Of a stretch of DNA of 64,000 nucleotides, positions 52,358 through 64,000 are shown piece after piece. Position numbers and translations under genes: made by a program. The notes beneath the pieces are model-generated. The model ran no database searches and was not told the origin of the DNA. It was given only the letters and a program-made list of their open reading frames with translations. This stretch comes from Selaginella tamariscina. Its lineage: Eukaryota; Streptophyta; Lycopodiopsida; Selaginellales; Selaginellaceae. The stretch's first letter is position 1, and the number at the start of each line of letters is the position of its first letter. The stretch is taken from NCBI GenBank assembly GCA_003024785.1, contig PUQB01000183.1:62001-126000 (forward strand). The letters are read 5' to 3'.

Positions 52358-52859
52358 AAAAAATTGTAGCATTAAATATATTCATTTTGTTCATTTTCAT
52401 ATAATTAAATCATTTTTAAAATTGGGATAACTCCGCCTAGAAGTCCTTAAAATTTGCATGAGCGGTTGATGATTGTTAGAATTCCTTATATTGATGATTT
52501 ATTAATTAATTATAATTCTCAAAACACATTCTATTGAGTAATTATTATAATTAATGAGATATACAATCATGTCTTCAAACCTACTTTACATGATGTGAAA
52601 CTAGCATGAAACTGATATGAAAACTTGTAATGTCAAACCTTCTCCCATCTTTTTTTATCTTATAGATATCTTAGGTCACTAAAAGACACTAATGTTGAGA
52701 GTACTATTCAAAAAAAATTATATTATGTGGCAATACTATTGGGATGTGTTTGTTGTGTGTGGATTTATTTAAATAATTACAAGAGAAAACGTACAACAAT
52801 GCCTTGAAAATCTGCCCGTTCTAATAAAAAAAACTTGACCAGGTTCTACACGTCGGGAG

Positions 52860-54300
52860 ATGCAGCAGCTCCTATCATAACCATAATCTCATCAATGACT
52901 TGTTCAGTTATTAAACCCCTTCTTCCTCGTCACCACAACTATGTCTGTAACAAAAAATCCGTTAAGGATAATAAACCTTGATTATCTAGCTTCTTAACTT
53001 TAGTAATAATACATGTTATACTACTAACCTTGCTGGATCCCATTCATTGTCTGCACACGCCCAATTTGAAAGCGGCTTTGCATATGAAGGAATGCGACGA
53101 AGCTTTAAACAATCTCGACACTGCACCCACGTATTATGGGTGCTGCAAAAAGGAACACATAAAATTATTTAACCAATACTAAAAATCATAAGTCCCTTAC
53201 CCATCCGGCTCAGTTATTACGAGAGTTCTCTTCATGCGAACTGGAGGTTCCTGCATCATATTGTATGTAAGAAATTAAATTTGTATACATGTCTTTATAC
53301 TATATACGTACATGTATACATATATTAGTATGAAAAGCACAAACATGCACATAATGTATAAAGAAACCTCATATCCCTCTAACTCCTTGTCGTTGACATT
53401 TGTAACCATGGGTGTGCTACCTAGAGCATGTGCCACCACTACAGGGTTTTCTGCTAGGGCTCTGTTTAATGCGGCACGTTTCCTCTTTAATTCCTCTGAT
53501 TTGTCAGATCGAACTTCTTGTATATTAGCTCTCAATAGCTTGCCACTGCGTGCATCCCTAGCTCTCTTGTTCTAAAAGTTCACGAGCATGTAAATAAATA
53601 AGAATGCATGTGGTGAGCATATATGTATATATAGATGTAGAGAAATACTTCTACTTACTGTTGATTTCTTAACCTGGGAGCCATTTGGTTCAATGGTTCT
53701 TGAGTTTGAAAGTTTTAAAAGTTAACTTATGTACTCTAAACATGAATATACCTTGTGTATATGTATGCATATATGTACAGAGATAGTTGTACTTACTGGT
53801 GATCTCTTTATATAGTCAATAACTAGGGATCCATCCACGCTCTCTTGAAAATCACTGCAACTAGCATTTATAAGTACGACTTGCTATCTCACATATACTT
53901 TCTATAAACAAAATGTTTTTAATTAGACAAACAGTGAAATGCTACAATAAAAGGGCTAGAAATAAGACATTTACGTGTGCATATTATGGACAAGTATAAA
54001 AATTAATTACTACACATATCTCTAGTATCACATGCATGCATAGAATCAAACATTATAGTATGTACACATGTATACCTGTATCTCCAACTTGAAGATCCTT
54101 TGCTTTTCGAAATGCTTTGAAACCATTCAAAGCATACATGCGTCCTGCTTTGTGAAATTTAATATTAAAGTCCCACACACCTCCATCTATATCATTTGTT
54201 GCATTCAGGTGCAAATATGAGTTCGCTTTAAAATCAGGAAAAGAGTTCTGCACAATGCCAATTGAGTTATCTAATAGCAAGTAGAATCCATGGATTGGTA
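52860..54300 (-). CDS. VAL-like: VAL/HSI2-like B3 plus CW-finger transcription regulator, 3' part
   Basis: Minus-strand exons with GT-AG borders, approximately 54300-54076, 53854-53797, ~53699-53659, 53571-53368, 53250-53201, 53142-53029 and 52944 to the stop at about 52913. The first gives the second half of a B3 domain, 'WDFNIKFHKAGRMYALNGF' and 'DLQVGDT', and the next 'DGSLVIDYIKRSP'. The last three join in phase to 'EPPVRMKRTLVITEPDG', then a full CW finger 'NTWVQCRDCLKLRRIPSYA', 'LSNWACADNEWDPARHSC' and 'GDEEEGV' stop. B3 followed by CW is the VAL (HSI2) layout; these nuclear repressors bind RY motifs (CATGCA) and read H3 tails. The first half of B3 is missing, and the C-terminus ends right after CW, much shorter than usual. 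The phase at exon 2 is uncertain. Confidence 0.75.
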
Positions 54301-55560
54301 CACTTTAGTGCTTCACAGACATCAACAAATGTATATAAATTAGTATGTACCAGAACGTGATTTTTAGAAAGAGAAAGCCAGGTATTGTTAACATCACTCC
54401 TCGTAAGTTTCTTCTCAAACAAACAGTTAATAGTGAGTTGGACCTAGTAGACAAATAACTGTGTAAGTCTTAGTGATAATTTAGGGCTCTCACATTCTTT
54501 CCTAATCCTTGAGCTTTCTAGCTTTTCTATGATATGGGTACATTAGATTTTTTTTTTTTTACTTACTACAAGAGTGCACATACTTACCCTCCACAAGTGT
54601 GAGACTCAGGTGAAGTGTTTTCCCTTAAGGGCGCTTCTCCGGAATGTGGATTAAAATCTGAATTCAATAAGATAGAAACAAATAAAATGATTAGATCTCA
54701 TTAAAGAAGAGGAAGTCACCTTCTCCGTGCATAGTTCTCAGATCATGATCATCCATTTGGTCACGTTTAGACTCAAACATTCCTATATCAAAGTGTAAGA
54801 CTTACTTCACCAGAAGTACAATCCATACAAACAAATTCAGCATAAAAACCAATTTTACCTTCGTCCATGATTTTCCTTAACGGCGCTTTTCCGGAACGTG
54901 GATTAAAATCTGAATTCAATGAGATAGAAACAAATAAAAATGATTAGATTGTATAAAGAGGAGGAATCACCTTCGCCATGCATAGTTCTTAGATCACGAT
55001 CACCCATATGATCCTGTTCAGATTGAAACATTCATGTGTCAAAGTGTATAATTTACTTTACCCGAGTACAATCCATATAAACAATTTCAACATGAAAACC
55101 AATTTTACTTCACTTGTGATTTGCGCCCAATCTTTGCGTCCTGAGAGAAAAAAGGGAAAAGGGCAATTACAACCCTATACCTATGTAGATAACAATCCCA
55201 ACGTACGTGGTATCCCTTGAATATGTAGTTCCATCTAAGGACATCTCACACGTACAAACACGCACACATGGTAATCAAATATTATAGATATAGAGAGATA
55301 ATAAATCATTTAATTAAGATCAATCAAAAAATAAAACTTATGCCATGTTTTAGGTAATTGTTTTAAAACGTAAAAACCCTTTTCACTTCACAATATCAAC
55401 ATTCCATGTGGTGTCAAATAGTCATCTCCAAATTATAAAGCATATTATTGTGTTAAAGAAAGAGCGATTGTCTAGCTTGTTGAAAATGTGATTGACAGCT
55501 AGAATGGGGGTGTAACATCATCACACTCAATATTGCTAATGCGAAAAAATTATCATGCAT
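54290..55560 (+). repeat. Dispersed repeat R1, copy 2, with internal 270-bp duplication
   Basis: Matches 42985-43944 in the same orientation. Within it 54622-54875 and 54887-55130 are a tandem duplication: each has 'ggcgct-tccggaa-gtggattaaaatctgaattcaa', 'agatagaaacaaataaaa', 'catagttct-agatca-gatca' and 'aaaaccaattttac'. The left edge touches the VAL-like B3 exon, so the repeat may have inserted in an intron or cut the gene. No gene inside. Confidence 0.75.
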
Positions 55561-56510
55561 GTTATAATTAAAATGGGCATGTTTATGGTCCCATTTCTTA
55601 ATAATTAGTAATTTTTTATATTAAAGGTATATTATTTAAAATAATAAATGTTTAAAGAAAGAATATTCTTTAGAACATATGTTTAAAAATAGAATCTTCT
55701 TTAGAACATTCTATTTTTGTAATTGACCCTTTAATAAATATAACATTAATGGACAAAAAATTGATAGCATTATAAAAGTAGAAGATATAAGTTATATAAT
55801 TATATTTAAGATTGTATGGGCTTAATATAATGTTATAAAGATCATGAGAGGTACATTATGTAAATATTTATGTTGTTATTAAAATATTAATATTTAAATA
55901 TAACATTAATTAATATTTGTACTAGTAATAATATATATATACAAAATCCTATATGCAATCTTCCATATCTTTTTATAATATATATAATTAAGGAAACAAT
56001 TTGGTACTATCATTAAAGAGTTCATTATAATTATAAATATTAAACATACTATATTTTATAATTGCTTTAAGCTTTAAAAGACATCCATTCTCTTACAGTT
56101 TTGTTAATTGTGGCTTCTTGACATTCACCATATCGAATAGATTTAACATTTATAAAATATGTTGGGTCTTTATGATTATGAGACCATGTTTTCTCTAGGT
56201 ATCCATTATACCTTTCACTTTTTTTCTCATGTTGCTTTTTATGCTGTTTGAACCATGCAACCTTTACTATATGTTTTTATAATGATTTCAGATATGTCCA
56301 TAATTTGACTCATCCAAATAGGCTGGTTATATGACACATCTAAAGTAATGAGGACGATCATTAATTTTTAAAGATCTTTGCAACAATCAAAGTATGATTT
56401 AGGTTTTTGTTTTTTTTTCAACAAAGTGTGGGGTTTGCACTTCCACATCACTACTGGCTCTATGTCGACCACATGCTTATATAGATCTAAGTAACTAGTT
56501 GCCTTATTAC
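55560..56510 (-). pseudogene. DUF7869-like element 3' tail, copy 2
   Basis: Same orientation and order as 25495-26560: an AT-rich tail, then 'cttgacattcaccatatcgaatagat', 'ccaaataggctggttatatgacacatc', 'caacaaagtgtggggtttgc' and 'cttatatagatctaagtaactagttgcc'. The last corresponds to the transposase C-terminal exon ('YSELYKHVV'). The rest of the transposase is absent. It directly adjoins the 3' end of X copy 4. Confidence 0.65.
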
Positions 56511-56559
56511 ATTTGTAAAATGATTGTTAGCTAGCCTTATAATTACCAAGGTATATTAT

Positions 56560-58745
56560 TTACCTTGTTAATGTGTGACCCATATTTAAACTTAATGACC
56601 CTTGATTAAGTTGACGATGTTGCATGCAACCTGACTTGTAATGTTTGGATAATGTACATTGCCGAATACATTCCTCTCAACTATTAATGTATCGAATGGA
56701 GATTCAGGCATGTTGGAGCGAAAACAGATGCTTAGCCAGTCATTTAAAAGTTTAAAAATGTTTGGCACATTCCTAACAACCAAGTGAACAACCGTATCAT
56801 ACACATGGGATCGGCATCATTCATGTAAAATTCAATTTAATAATGTCTATTTTTCTTAGCAAAGAGGAAGGGAAAGGTATCGGTGACATGAGCAAAAATC
56901 AAAAAATAAATACATGAAGACAAAGGTATCAGGTAAGTGTGCAAGAATTAAATAATAAATACCTTCTCTATACATGATTGCACAGTTAAGCTTCTCCACC
57001 AAATCTTCTAGCGCCTTTTCTAAATAAGGATTTTTTAAACATGCCGATCTATCACAAATTTGAAATGGTTTTCTGCAGGTAGTGATGTTACTCCATAAAG
57101 TATCCGAATCCGACAACAAACATTTATAAGGCTTGTCATGATTCGTACTGTCTTTCTTTATCAAGTTCAACTCGGTTCTCCGCTATTAAAGGACTGCCAT
57201 AAGAGAAGGCGTTATGGCGATATTCTTCTTTCTCACGTTGGCATGCAATAGATTTTTGCCCAGATCTTCTAATTGGTTTACCCACTAGACAAACATATCA
57301 TCATTTATCACCTGCAAATATTTGCTGACCTTCTAGTATGCTGGAGCTAAGGTCCAACCTAGTTTATGGCAGTGTATTTCCAACCACTCCTTAAAGTGTC
57401 TGATTGTCTTTAGCTCCATTGCCTTTAGATGAAAAGAAGAGGTGGGACTGCTATTGTTAAACTATAGTTTGTCATCAGCCACCAAATTAGCTACTGTGGT
57501 TTTGTTCAGAGGCTTCAACCATGTGAACTTGAAGTTGTTGTCTACATCCTTCGCAAGTTGGACAGACTTAGCCTCGGGCGTCTTATTAAGTTTTTTTGCA
57601 GACTTTTTTGAAGGCTCCTCTTTACTTGCTTTAGTGTTCCTTTTGCGAATAATTTCATGATCCCCACCCATTTGTCGAAGACATTATCCTCGGGGCAAGA
57701 AATCAGCATCAATAAAAGATGTTTTCTTCATGCCCACCTGGGCAAAATCAACTGCTACAATTTCTTCGTCTCTTTACATATGGAAAATTGAAAGATTAAT
57801 ATACTGGCAAGATAAATGCCGCCAATAATTTTTATTACTCGGTATTTTGCACTTTGTTTTCTCCCTACAATAACTCTTTGTAGCCACCCAAGAGTTATCC
57901 ACATGGATCGCTTATGTTTGAACTTCTCTCATATTTTTTCTGTTGTAGTAGTTGGTGTCTGCAGCGTCCCACTTTGCAGATAGCTTATGGTATTGCTCGG
58001 TTATGAGATTCAACTTAGCTAAAAAAGCCGACCTTTTTGTCAGCTTGGTTATGCTCAAAAAGTTTCATTGCCATCATTCCCTTATTTGTTCATCAAGGAG
58101 TCATTGGGCTGCCGTTATCATGTGTTGGTCGCTAATGATGTAGTACTTTATTGGTTTTTTATACTTCGTTTGGATCTTTACGATTTGTTATGATGTTGTC
58201 ACCCACACTATCTCAGTTCCTTTCTTTTTTTCATAGTATAGGCACAAAATGGCATTATGTGGAATGGTGTACGAATTGTCATCCTTCATCTTTTCCATGA
58301 GTTAAACTACATGTTCATAGTTGAGTGGCCTATAGTTGAAGTTAGGGTTAATGCTGCAATACTTAATCCTACACTCGTAAATCCTGTCATGCAACATCAT
58401 TTACTTGTGGCTTATCGCAGCATGGGATGTCACTGGTGCAGCTGACAAAACGACATAAGACTTTCTTTTATGGTCAGAATCAATATGTGTGAGCCCTGAC
58501 TGCAGTTGTTCTAGTGTTCTTGACACATTCTTCCAGCCTCTGAAGATTCCCAAGCAAATTGAACATGATCAATAAGGAATTTGGGACCGAGCTACCCTCT
58601 CAATCTCCCTAATAATGTCGTTGTGTTCTTCTTTAATAACAGTTAGGACAATTGCTTCATTCGTGAATCTTCTGTATTGTGGAGAAATATCTACTGTGAA
58701 TACACCTATTGAATGGGTATTCAGATCCTCAAAGAAGACAATCCG
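56560..58745 (-). pseudogene. Gene family X, copy X4
   Basis: Minus strand, from the 35070-equivalent of X1 through its 3' end. Pieces: 'MERIVFFEDLNTHSIGVF' and 'ISPQYRRFTNEAIV' (58745-58600), ParB-like 'NPNFNYRPLN' (58350), 'KPLNKTTVANLVADDKL', 'STNHDKPYKCLLSDSDTLW', 'GIYYLILAHLPDTFVF', 'TVVHLVVRNVPNIFKLLND' and 'VFGNVHYPNITSQVACNIV'. The last ORFs are longer and cleaner than in X1. The first ~480 bp of the gene are missing at the 58745 junction. The 3' end 'gggtcacacattaacaagg' (56580, complement) matches 37772. Confidence 0.65.
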
Positions 58746-61150
58746 CTCCATAGAAGTTTAAAAATGTTTGGCACATTCTTAACAACCAAGTAAACAACTG
58801 TATTAATACACCTGGGATCATCATCATTCATGTAAAATTCAATTTAATAATGTCTGTTTTTCTTAGCAAAGAGGAAGGGAAAGGTATCGGTGACATGAGC
58901 AAAAATCAAAAAATAAATACCTAAAGACAAAGGTATCAGGTAAGTGTGCAAGAATTAAATAAAAATGCCTTCTCTGTACATGCTTGCACAATTAAGCTTC
59001 TCCACCAAATCTTCTAGGCCTTAGGATTTTTAACACATGCCGATCTATCACAAACATTTGAAATAGTTTCTGCAGGTAGTGATGTTACTCCATAAAGTAT
59101 CCGAATCCGACAACAAACATCTGTAAGGCTTGCCATGATTCGTACTGTCATTCTTTATCAAGTTCAACTCAGTTCTCCGCTGTTAAAGGATTGTCATAAG
59201 AGAAGGCATTATGGTGATGTTCTTCTTTCTCGCATTGGCATGCAATAGATTCTTGCCCAGATCTTCTAATTGGTTTACCCATTAGACAAACATATCATCG
59301 TTGTCACCTACAAATATTTGCTGACCTTCTCGTATGCTGGAGCTAAGGTCCAACCCAGTTTATAGCAGTGTATTTCCAACCACTCTTTAATTGTCTTTAC
59401 CATTGCCTTTAGATGAAAATGAGAGGTGGGGCTGCTGTTATGAAACTGTAGTCCATCAGCCACCAATTAGCTAACACGTCCCATCTCCTCCACTGTGGTT
59501 TTGTTCAGAGGCTTCAACCATGTGAACTTGAAGTCGTTGTCTACATCCTTCGCAGGTTGGACAAACTTAGCCTTGGGCGTCTTACTAGGTTTTTTTGCAA
59601 ACTTTTCCGAGGACTCCTTTTTACTTGCTTTAGTGTTCTTTTTGTGAATGATTCCATGATCCCCACCCATTTGTCAAAGACATTGTCCCCGGGGCAAGAA
59701 ATCAGCATCATATGAAAGATGTTTTCTCAAGCCCACATGGGCAAAATCAACTGATACAATTTCTTTGGCTCTCTACATATGGAATAATTAAAAGATTAAT
59801 ATACTGGCGAGATAAAACCCGTCAATATTTTTATTACCCAATATTTGGCACTTTGTTTTCTTCCTGCAATAACTCTTTGTAGCCACCCAAGAGTTATCCA
59901 CATGGATCGTTTATGTTTGAACTTCTCTCATATTTTGCTATTGTAGTAATTGGTGTTTGCAACGTCCCGCTTTGCAGATAGCTTATGTACTGCTTGGTTA
60001 TAAGATTCAGCTTAGCTAAAAAAAGCCAACCTTTTTATCAGCTTCTCATGGGTATGCTTGAAAAGTTTCATTGCCATCATTCCCTTATTGTGTTCATCGA
60101 GGAGTCATTGGGCTGCTGTTATCATGTGTTGGTTGTTAATGATGTAGTACTTTATTAGTTTTTACACTTCGTCTGGATCTTTACAATTGTTATGGTGTTG
60201 TCACCCACACTATCTCAGTCCCTTTCTTTTTTTCACAAAACGACATTATGTGGAATGGTGTACAAATTGTCATTCTTCATCTTTTTCATGAGCTCAATTA
60301 CATGTTGGCCTATAGTTAAAGTTAAGGTTAATACTGCAATACTTAACCCTACACTCGTAAATTCTATCATCCAATATCATTTACTTGTGACTTATCGCAG
60401 TATGGGATATCACTGGTGTAGTTGACAAAACAACATAAAACTTTCTTTTACGGTCAAAATCAAGATGTGTGAGCCTCGACTACAGTTGTTCTAGTGTTCT
60501 TTTAACACATTCTTCCAACCTCTGAAGATTCCCAAGCAAATTGAACATGATCAATAAAGAACTTGGGACCGAGTTACCCTCTCAATCTACTTAATAATGT
60601 CATTGTGTTCTTCTTCAATAACAGTTAGGATGATTGCTTTATTCATGAATCTTCTATATTATAAAGAAATATCTGCTATGAATACACCTATTGAATGGGT
60701 ATTCAGATCCTCAAATAAGACATCTAGCCGGATCCACTCCATAGATGGGCTTTTATTTAATTCCACGCTTGATAACATTAGTGAAAACGTGAACGTCGTA
60801 ATCAACAAGCCGACACAACTACTCAAGGTTCGGGTCATATCTGGCCTCCTTCAGATTTGAAAATGCTATATATTTTGAGCATCTTTTAACTCAGTTTGTA
60901 GCCTACCCACTATATTGAATCTACTTTCCTTTATTTTGTTTGTCCATATGATGTGACAAAGAATTAATTTGATAGCAACCATGGTTGATCCAATGCGCTT
61001 CCTGTTTATTTTTAAAAATGGCCAAGTCAATTCCAAAATCCGCTACCCATCTCATCTCCTCCTTTTGTCTTTAATGTCATCTCAATGTCACTTATGAATA
61101 TATAAAAATCAGAAGTTCTCCATGTCCGATTATATTATTATATTGACATC
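58746..61150 (-). pseudogene. Gene family X, copy X5
   Basis: Minus strand, equivalent to X1 from the promoter-proximal part (61130: 'aacttct' with 'gtgacat' and so on) to about 37090. Pieces: 'FLWSGSTMVAIKLI'-like at 61000-60960, a ParB-like region at 60300, 'MGGDHGIIHKKNTKASKKES' and 'PKAKFVQPAKDVDNDFKFTW' with 'LKPLNKTTVEEMGRV' at 59670-59470, and 'HFKEW' decay. Its 3' end is cut at 58746, where X4 starts, so X5 and X4 form a head-to-tail pair with a deletion at the join. Confidence 0.6.
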
Positions 61151-61644
61151 TATACCTAATAAACATACATACGTAACGTTCAAATAGAGAATATTCAAAT
61201 CGAATTTTAAATAGGGCAAAACAGGGGATTGATTAACAAACAAAGCCAGGCATTTTGTGCCCTAATTTTCGTGTGGAGCAGGCGGAGAGGGAAGACGCTC
61301 TGCAGATACAGGTACTCGCATTCTCAGGATCTCTAAGCAGGTTCATACAGCCATACAGAATCTGCACTCTTCGGTGTTCATAATCTTCTTCTTGCCGTGA
61401 GCAATGCCGGATTAGATGAAGAAAAGAAGGCGGCTAGGGTCGGTTTAGATGCGGCATTCCACAATGTACCAGGATTTCAGGTATTCAGCGGATTCTTGAG
61501 GCGCTTGTTGTGTATCTGCAAGAAAGGAGGCGCCTTGGAAAAATTTTGACACAATATTTCAAAAGGAGCTCTAGTGAGGCGCTTGTTGCATAAATGCGGC
61601 ATTTTGTAATGTCGTTATAACAAGGCGCTATTTGGGTATCTGCT
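61151..61644 (+). promoter_or_regulatory. CLASP upstream region and 5' leader
   Basis: Contains 'gtgtggagcaggcggagagg' and purine-rich stretches typical of a plant 5' leader, possible donor 'caggtactcg' at 61311 and 'caggtattcag' at 61480, and a repeated 'gaggcgcttgttg' (61498, 61577) that does not encode protein. The start codon at 61645 is preceded by no in-frame ATG in the last 40 bases. A TATA-like box was not convincingly seen. Confidence 0.4.
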
Positions 61645-63934
61645 ATGGATGAATGCATACAGCAGCTGCAATCGAAAGATACAAAGGAAAGAATGGCCGG
61701 GGTTGAGAAGCTACAGACAGTTCTTGAGCACTCTAGGAAGGGTTTGTCTGCAATGGAAGCGAGTAACCTTGTGGATGCCACATTGGGGCTTCTCAAGGAT
61801 AACAATTTCAAGGTTTGTCAAGGGGCTTTACAGGCTCTGGCTTGTGCTGCTGCTTTGGGCGGCGAGCATTTGAGGGCTCATTTCAACGCTCTTCTTCCTG
61901 CTGTTGTTGAGAGGCTTGGAGATGGTAAGCAGCCTGTTCGAGATGCCGCTAGGCGTTTGCTACTTGCACTTATGGAGGTAACATAAAATTAATTCTATAT
62001 ATTTGTATGAGATATGCACTTTACATACATACACTCAGATACATATGGTATAAAGCTAGATTGACATAGCTTTATCATTAACGCATGTAACTGTTTAATG
62101 CAATTTATTGTGTCTGTTTCCTATTCACATTACATCGCACATCCATTCAGATACATATACATACCCACCCACCCGTCCACACACACACACACACATGTGT
62201 GTGTGTGTGTGTGTATTCGTGACACGCCAATTTGGCAATTACAGATATCATCACCGTCGACAGTTGTAGAGCGATATGGGAATTGTGCATGGACACACAA
62301 GAACTGGAGAGTGCGTGAGGAGTTTGCACGCACAGCTACATCTGCAATTAATCTCTTCAACGATCTCTCATTTCAGCGAATCGTGCTTCCTCAGGTGTAT
62401 TCTTAATTATAAACTACTATATAATTTGTTTTAGGAATTTATTTTATTGTAAAGTATTAATTTGATTATAGAACAGATTCTGGGCCTGCTGGAAGACTCT
62501 AACAGCAGCGTCAGAGAGGCTTGCATGATGTCTCTAGAGGCAAGCACCTTATTTATATGAAACATTCTGAAGTTGAATATAAAGTTTTATGTAATTAATA
62601 TTTGACTTGGTGATACTTTATGGATTTGACGGTACTTTTATCATGCATCGTTTGAAACTGAGACTAAATGTGCAGGAAATGTATCGACAAGGTGGTATGC
62701 AGTTTAAGGAAGAACTGCAAAAACATTCTCTGAGACCCAGCCAGGTCAGTAGATTTTCCTGGATTCAGACACATCCGTTTATATGTATATACACATAAAC
62801 AGGTGTTGTGTATATATATATATATATATGCATATGCGTGTTATAAATGTCATACATACACATACACACATTAAAGTAGTGATTCTTATTTGCATATGTT
62901 TTAGCTCAAGGAGATCTCAGCTAGATCTGAAAAGATTATTCCAAAAGTACGGACATACGAAAATGCGACAAGTACAGACACAAAACACAATACAACAGGA
63001 GTCAGCCGTAGAAACAGTCCTAAGTCAAAGTCCAGTTTTGAGCTTCCCAGTACTGGTAAGGTATTTCTTAACTTTGTTAACCTCTTACTGAATTTATATT
63101 TGAAACCATACCTTATAACATAACAGGTATATATACTATCAATTATTCTGTCCATCGTATCCTCTATTCATTAAAGAAATCGAGCATATATTACATGTGT
63201 GTGTGTGTGTGTGCACAACACATCAGACGTGTGTTTTGTAGCTGAGATGGATGCTAGCGAGAAACCAATGGAGCCTCTCAGGGTTAGCTCAGAAAGGGAG
63301 TTAGCGAAGGAGATAGAAAAGCTGGCAACCATGCTTACACCTGAACAAGATTGGTCTGTCCGTATTTCTGCTATGCAACGCGTGGAAGCACTTGTTGCTG
63401 GAGGTATATGCATAACACCCTTATACATTTGAAATGTATGAATATATAGTATATATGACTTGCCGAACAGGTGCTGCGGAGTATTCTTGCTTTCCTTCTT
63501 TGTTGAAGCAGCTCGTCGGTCCTCTATGTCTGCAGCTATCAGACAGAAGATCGAGTATTGTGAAACAAGTCAGTATCACGTATTTATATATCTCGTTTTC
63601 TTACAATAATTCTTTGCAGGCATGCCACTTACTAAATCTTTTGTCTAAGGATTTGCTCTCAGATTTTGAGCCTATAGCAGAAGCTACTATACCTGTGAGT
63701 ATCTTACTATCGCCTTACCATCATCGTCATCATCATCAGCACGCACACGCACACACACGCACACACACACACACATACACCACGCACGCATGCACGCACC
63801 CGCACGCTTATACCTTTTGCAAGAATTCGATATTCTAGATAAGAAACACCAATGTTGTTTTACAGGTACTTTTCAAACTGGTGGTGATAACTGTGTTAGT
63901 AATAGCCGAGTCAGCTGACAATTGTATCAAAACG
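61645..63934 (+). CDS. CLASP: CLASP microtubule-associated protein, 5' exons (runs off window)
   Basis: Nine exons join in phase: 61645-61977, 62245-62394, 62477-62539, 62676-62744, 62905-63055, 63242-63403, 63471-63568, 63620-63694 and 63866-63934, with the gene continuing past 64000. The protein begins 'MDECIQQLQSKDTKERMAGV' and has the TOG1 HEAT repeats 'LKDNNFKVCQGALQALACAA', 'HFNALLPAVVERLGDGKQPV', 'WTHKNWRVREEFARTATSAI', 'LLEDSNSSVREACMMSLE' and 'EMYRQGGMQFKEELQKHSL'. An S/T/K-rich linker follows, then the next TOG 'LTPEQDWSVRISAMQRVEAL', 'LVGPLCLQLSDRRSSIVKQ' and 'LLSKDLLSDFEPIAEATIP'. CLASP binds tubulin and microtubule plus ends in the cortical array. All frames are open and all introns are GT-AG except one GC donor at 62540. 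Introns contain (CA)n/(TG)n runs. Confidence 0.95.
62172..62215. repeat. (CA)n/(TG)n microsatellite in CLASP intron 1
   Basis: Plus-strand 'cacacacacacac' followed by 'atgtgtgtgtgtgtg', which could fold back on itself. Similar runs lie in intron 4 (62808-62830, TA) and at 63197-63212 (intron 5) and 63738-63790 (intron 8). Length variation is likely; no role is seen. Confidence 0.8.
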
Positions 63935-64000
63935 GTGGGTTTCCTATACCTAAACATACTCATTTGCATGCCTGTTTATGCATAATATGTATAAACATCA

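Overview
This is nuclear DNA of a land plant with a large, repeat-rich genome. The host-type genes (CLASP, a VAL-like B3/CW regulator, mitochondrial SUV3 helicase, a P450, an FCP1/NIF phosphatase) are plant families with spliceosomal introns. The retroelements are plant types: Ty3 with an initiator-tRNA-Met primer site, a chromovirus, and an L1-like LINE. A fern or other seed-free plant is my guess for the clade; the sequence does not prove it. I saw no tRNA, rRNA, plasmid or bacterial operon.

Layout. 1-3.99 kb: decayed, intron-containing MULE DNA transposon with a WRKY-GCM1-type zinc finger, MULE transposase core and SWIM finger. 4.0-5.1 kb: heat-shock-element-like cluster and a P450 fragment. 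7.0-14.8 kb: minus-strand Ty3 retroelements arranged LTR-internal-LTR-internal-LTR; one internal region carries an exact 112-bp minisatellite grown from its own protease gene. 17.4-18.9 kb: SUV3 pseudogene. 19.87-23.78 kb: minus-strand chromovirus with a duplicated chromodomain. 23.8-41.1 kb: a domain built around a DUF7869-like DNA transposase, two arrays of the palindrome GGCGGGATTAATCCCGCC, and copies of an unrecognised gene family ('X') that looks ParB-like plus methyltransferase-like; a single-exon NIF-type phosphatase gene sits behind copy X1. 43.96-52.34 kb: one LINE flanked by an 18-bp target duplication; its ORF1 unusually starts with RNase H and a Nudix-like segment. 52.86-54.3 kb: minus-strand 3' part of a VAL-like B3/CW gene. 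54.3-61.15 kb: more shared repeats and two head-to-tail X copies. 61.6 kb to the end: the 5' part of a CLASP gene, the best preserved gene here.

The most unusual item is the X/palindrome/transposase association. X occurs five times. Two X copies abut the same transposase-tail repeat. The palindrome forms about 19- and 26-unit arrays directly 5' of the transposase and of X1, and single copies recur at one fixed place inside or beside the other X copies. I propose a composite mobile element whose ParB/methyltransferase-like protein may recognise the palindrome. The arrays and the copies are seen directly; the function is inference. Most mobile-element genes here carry stops and frameshifts, so active copies would lie elsewhere.
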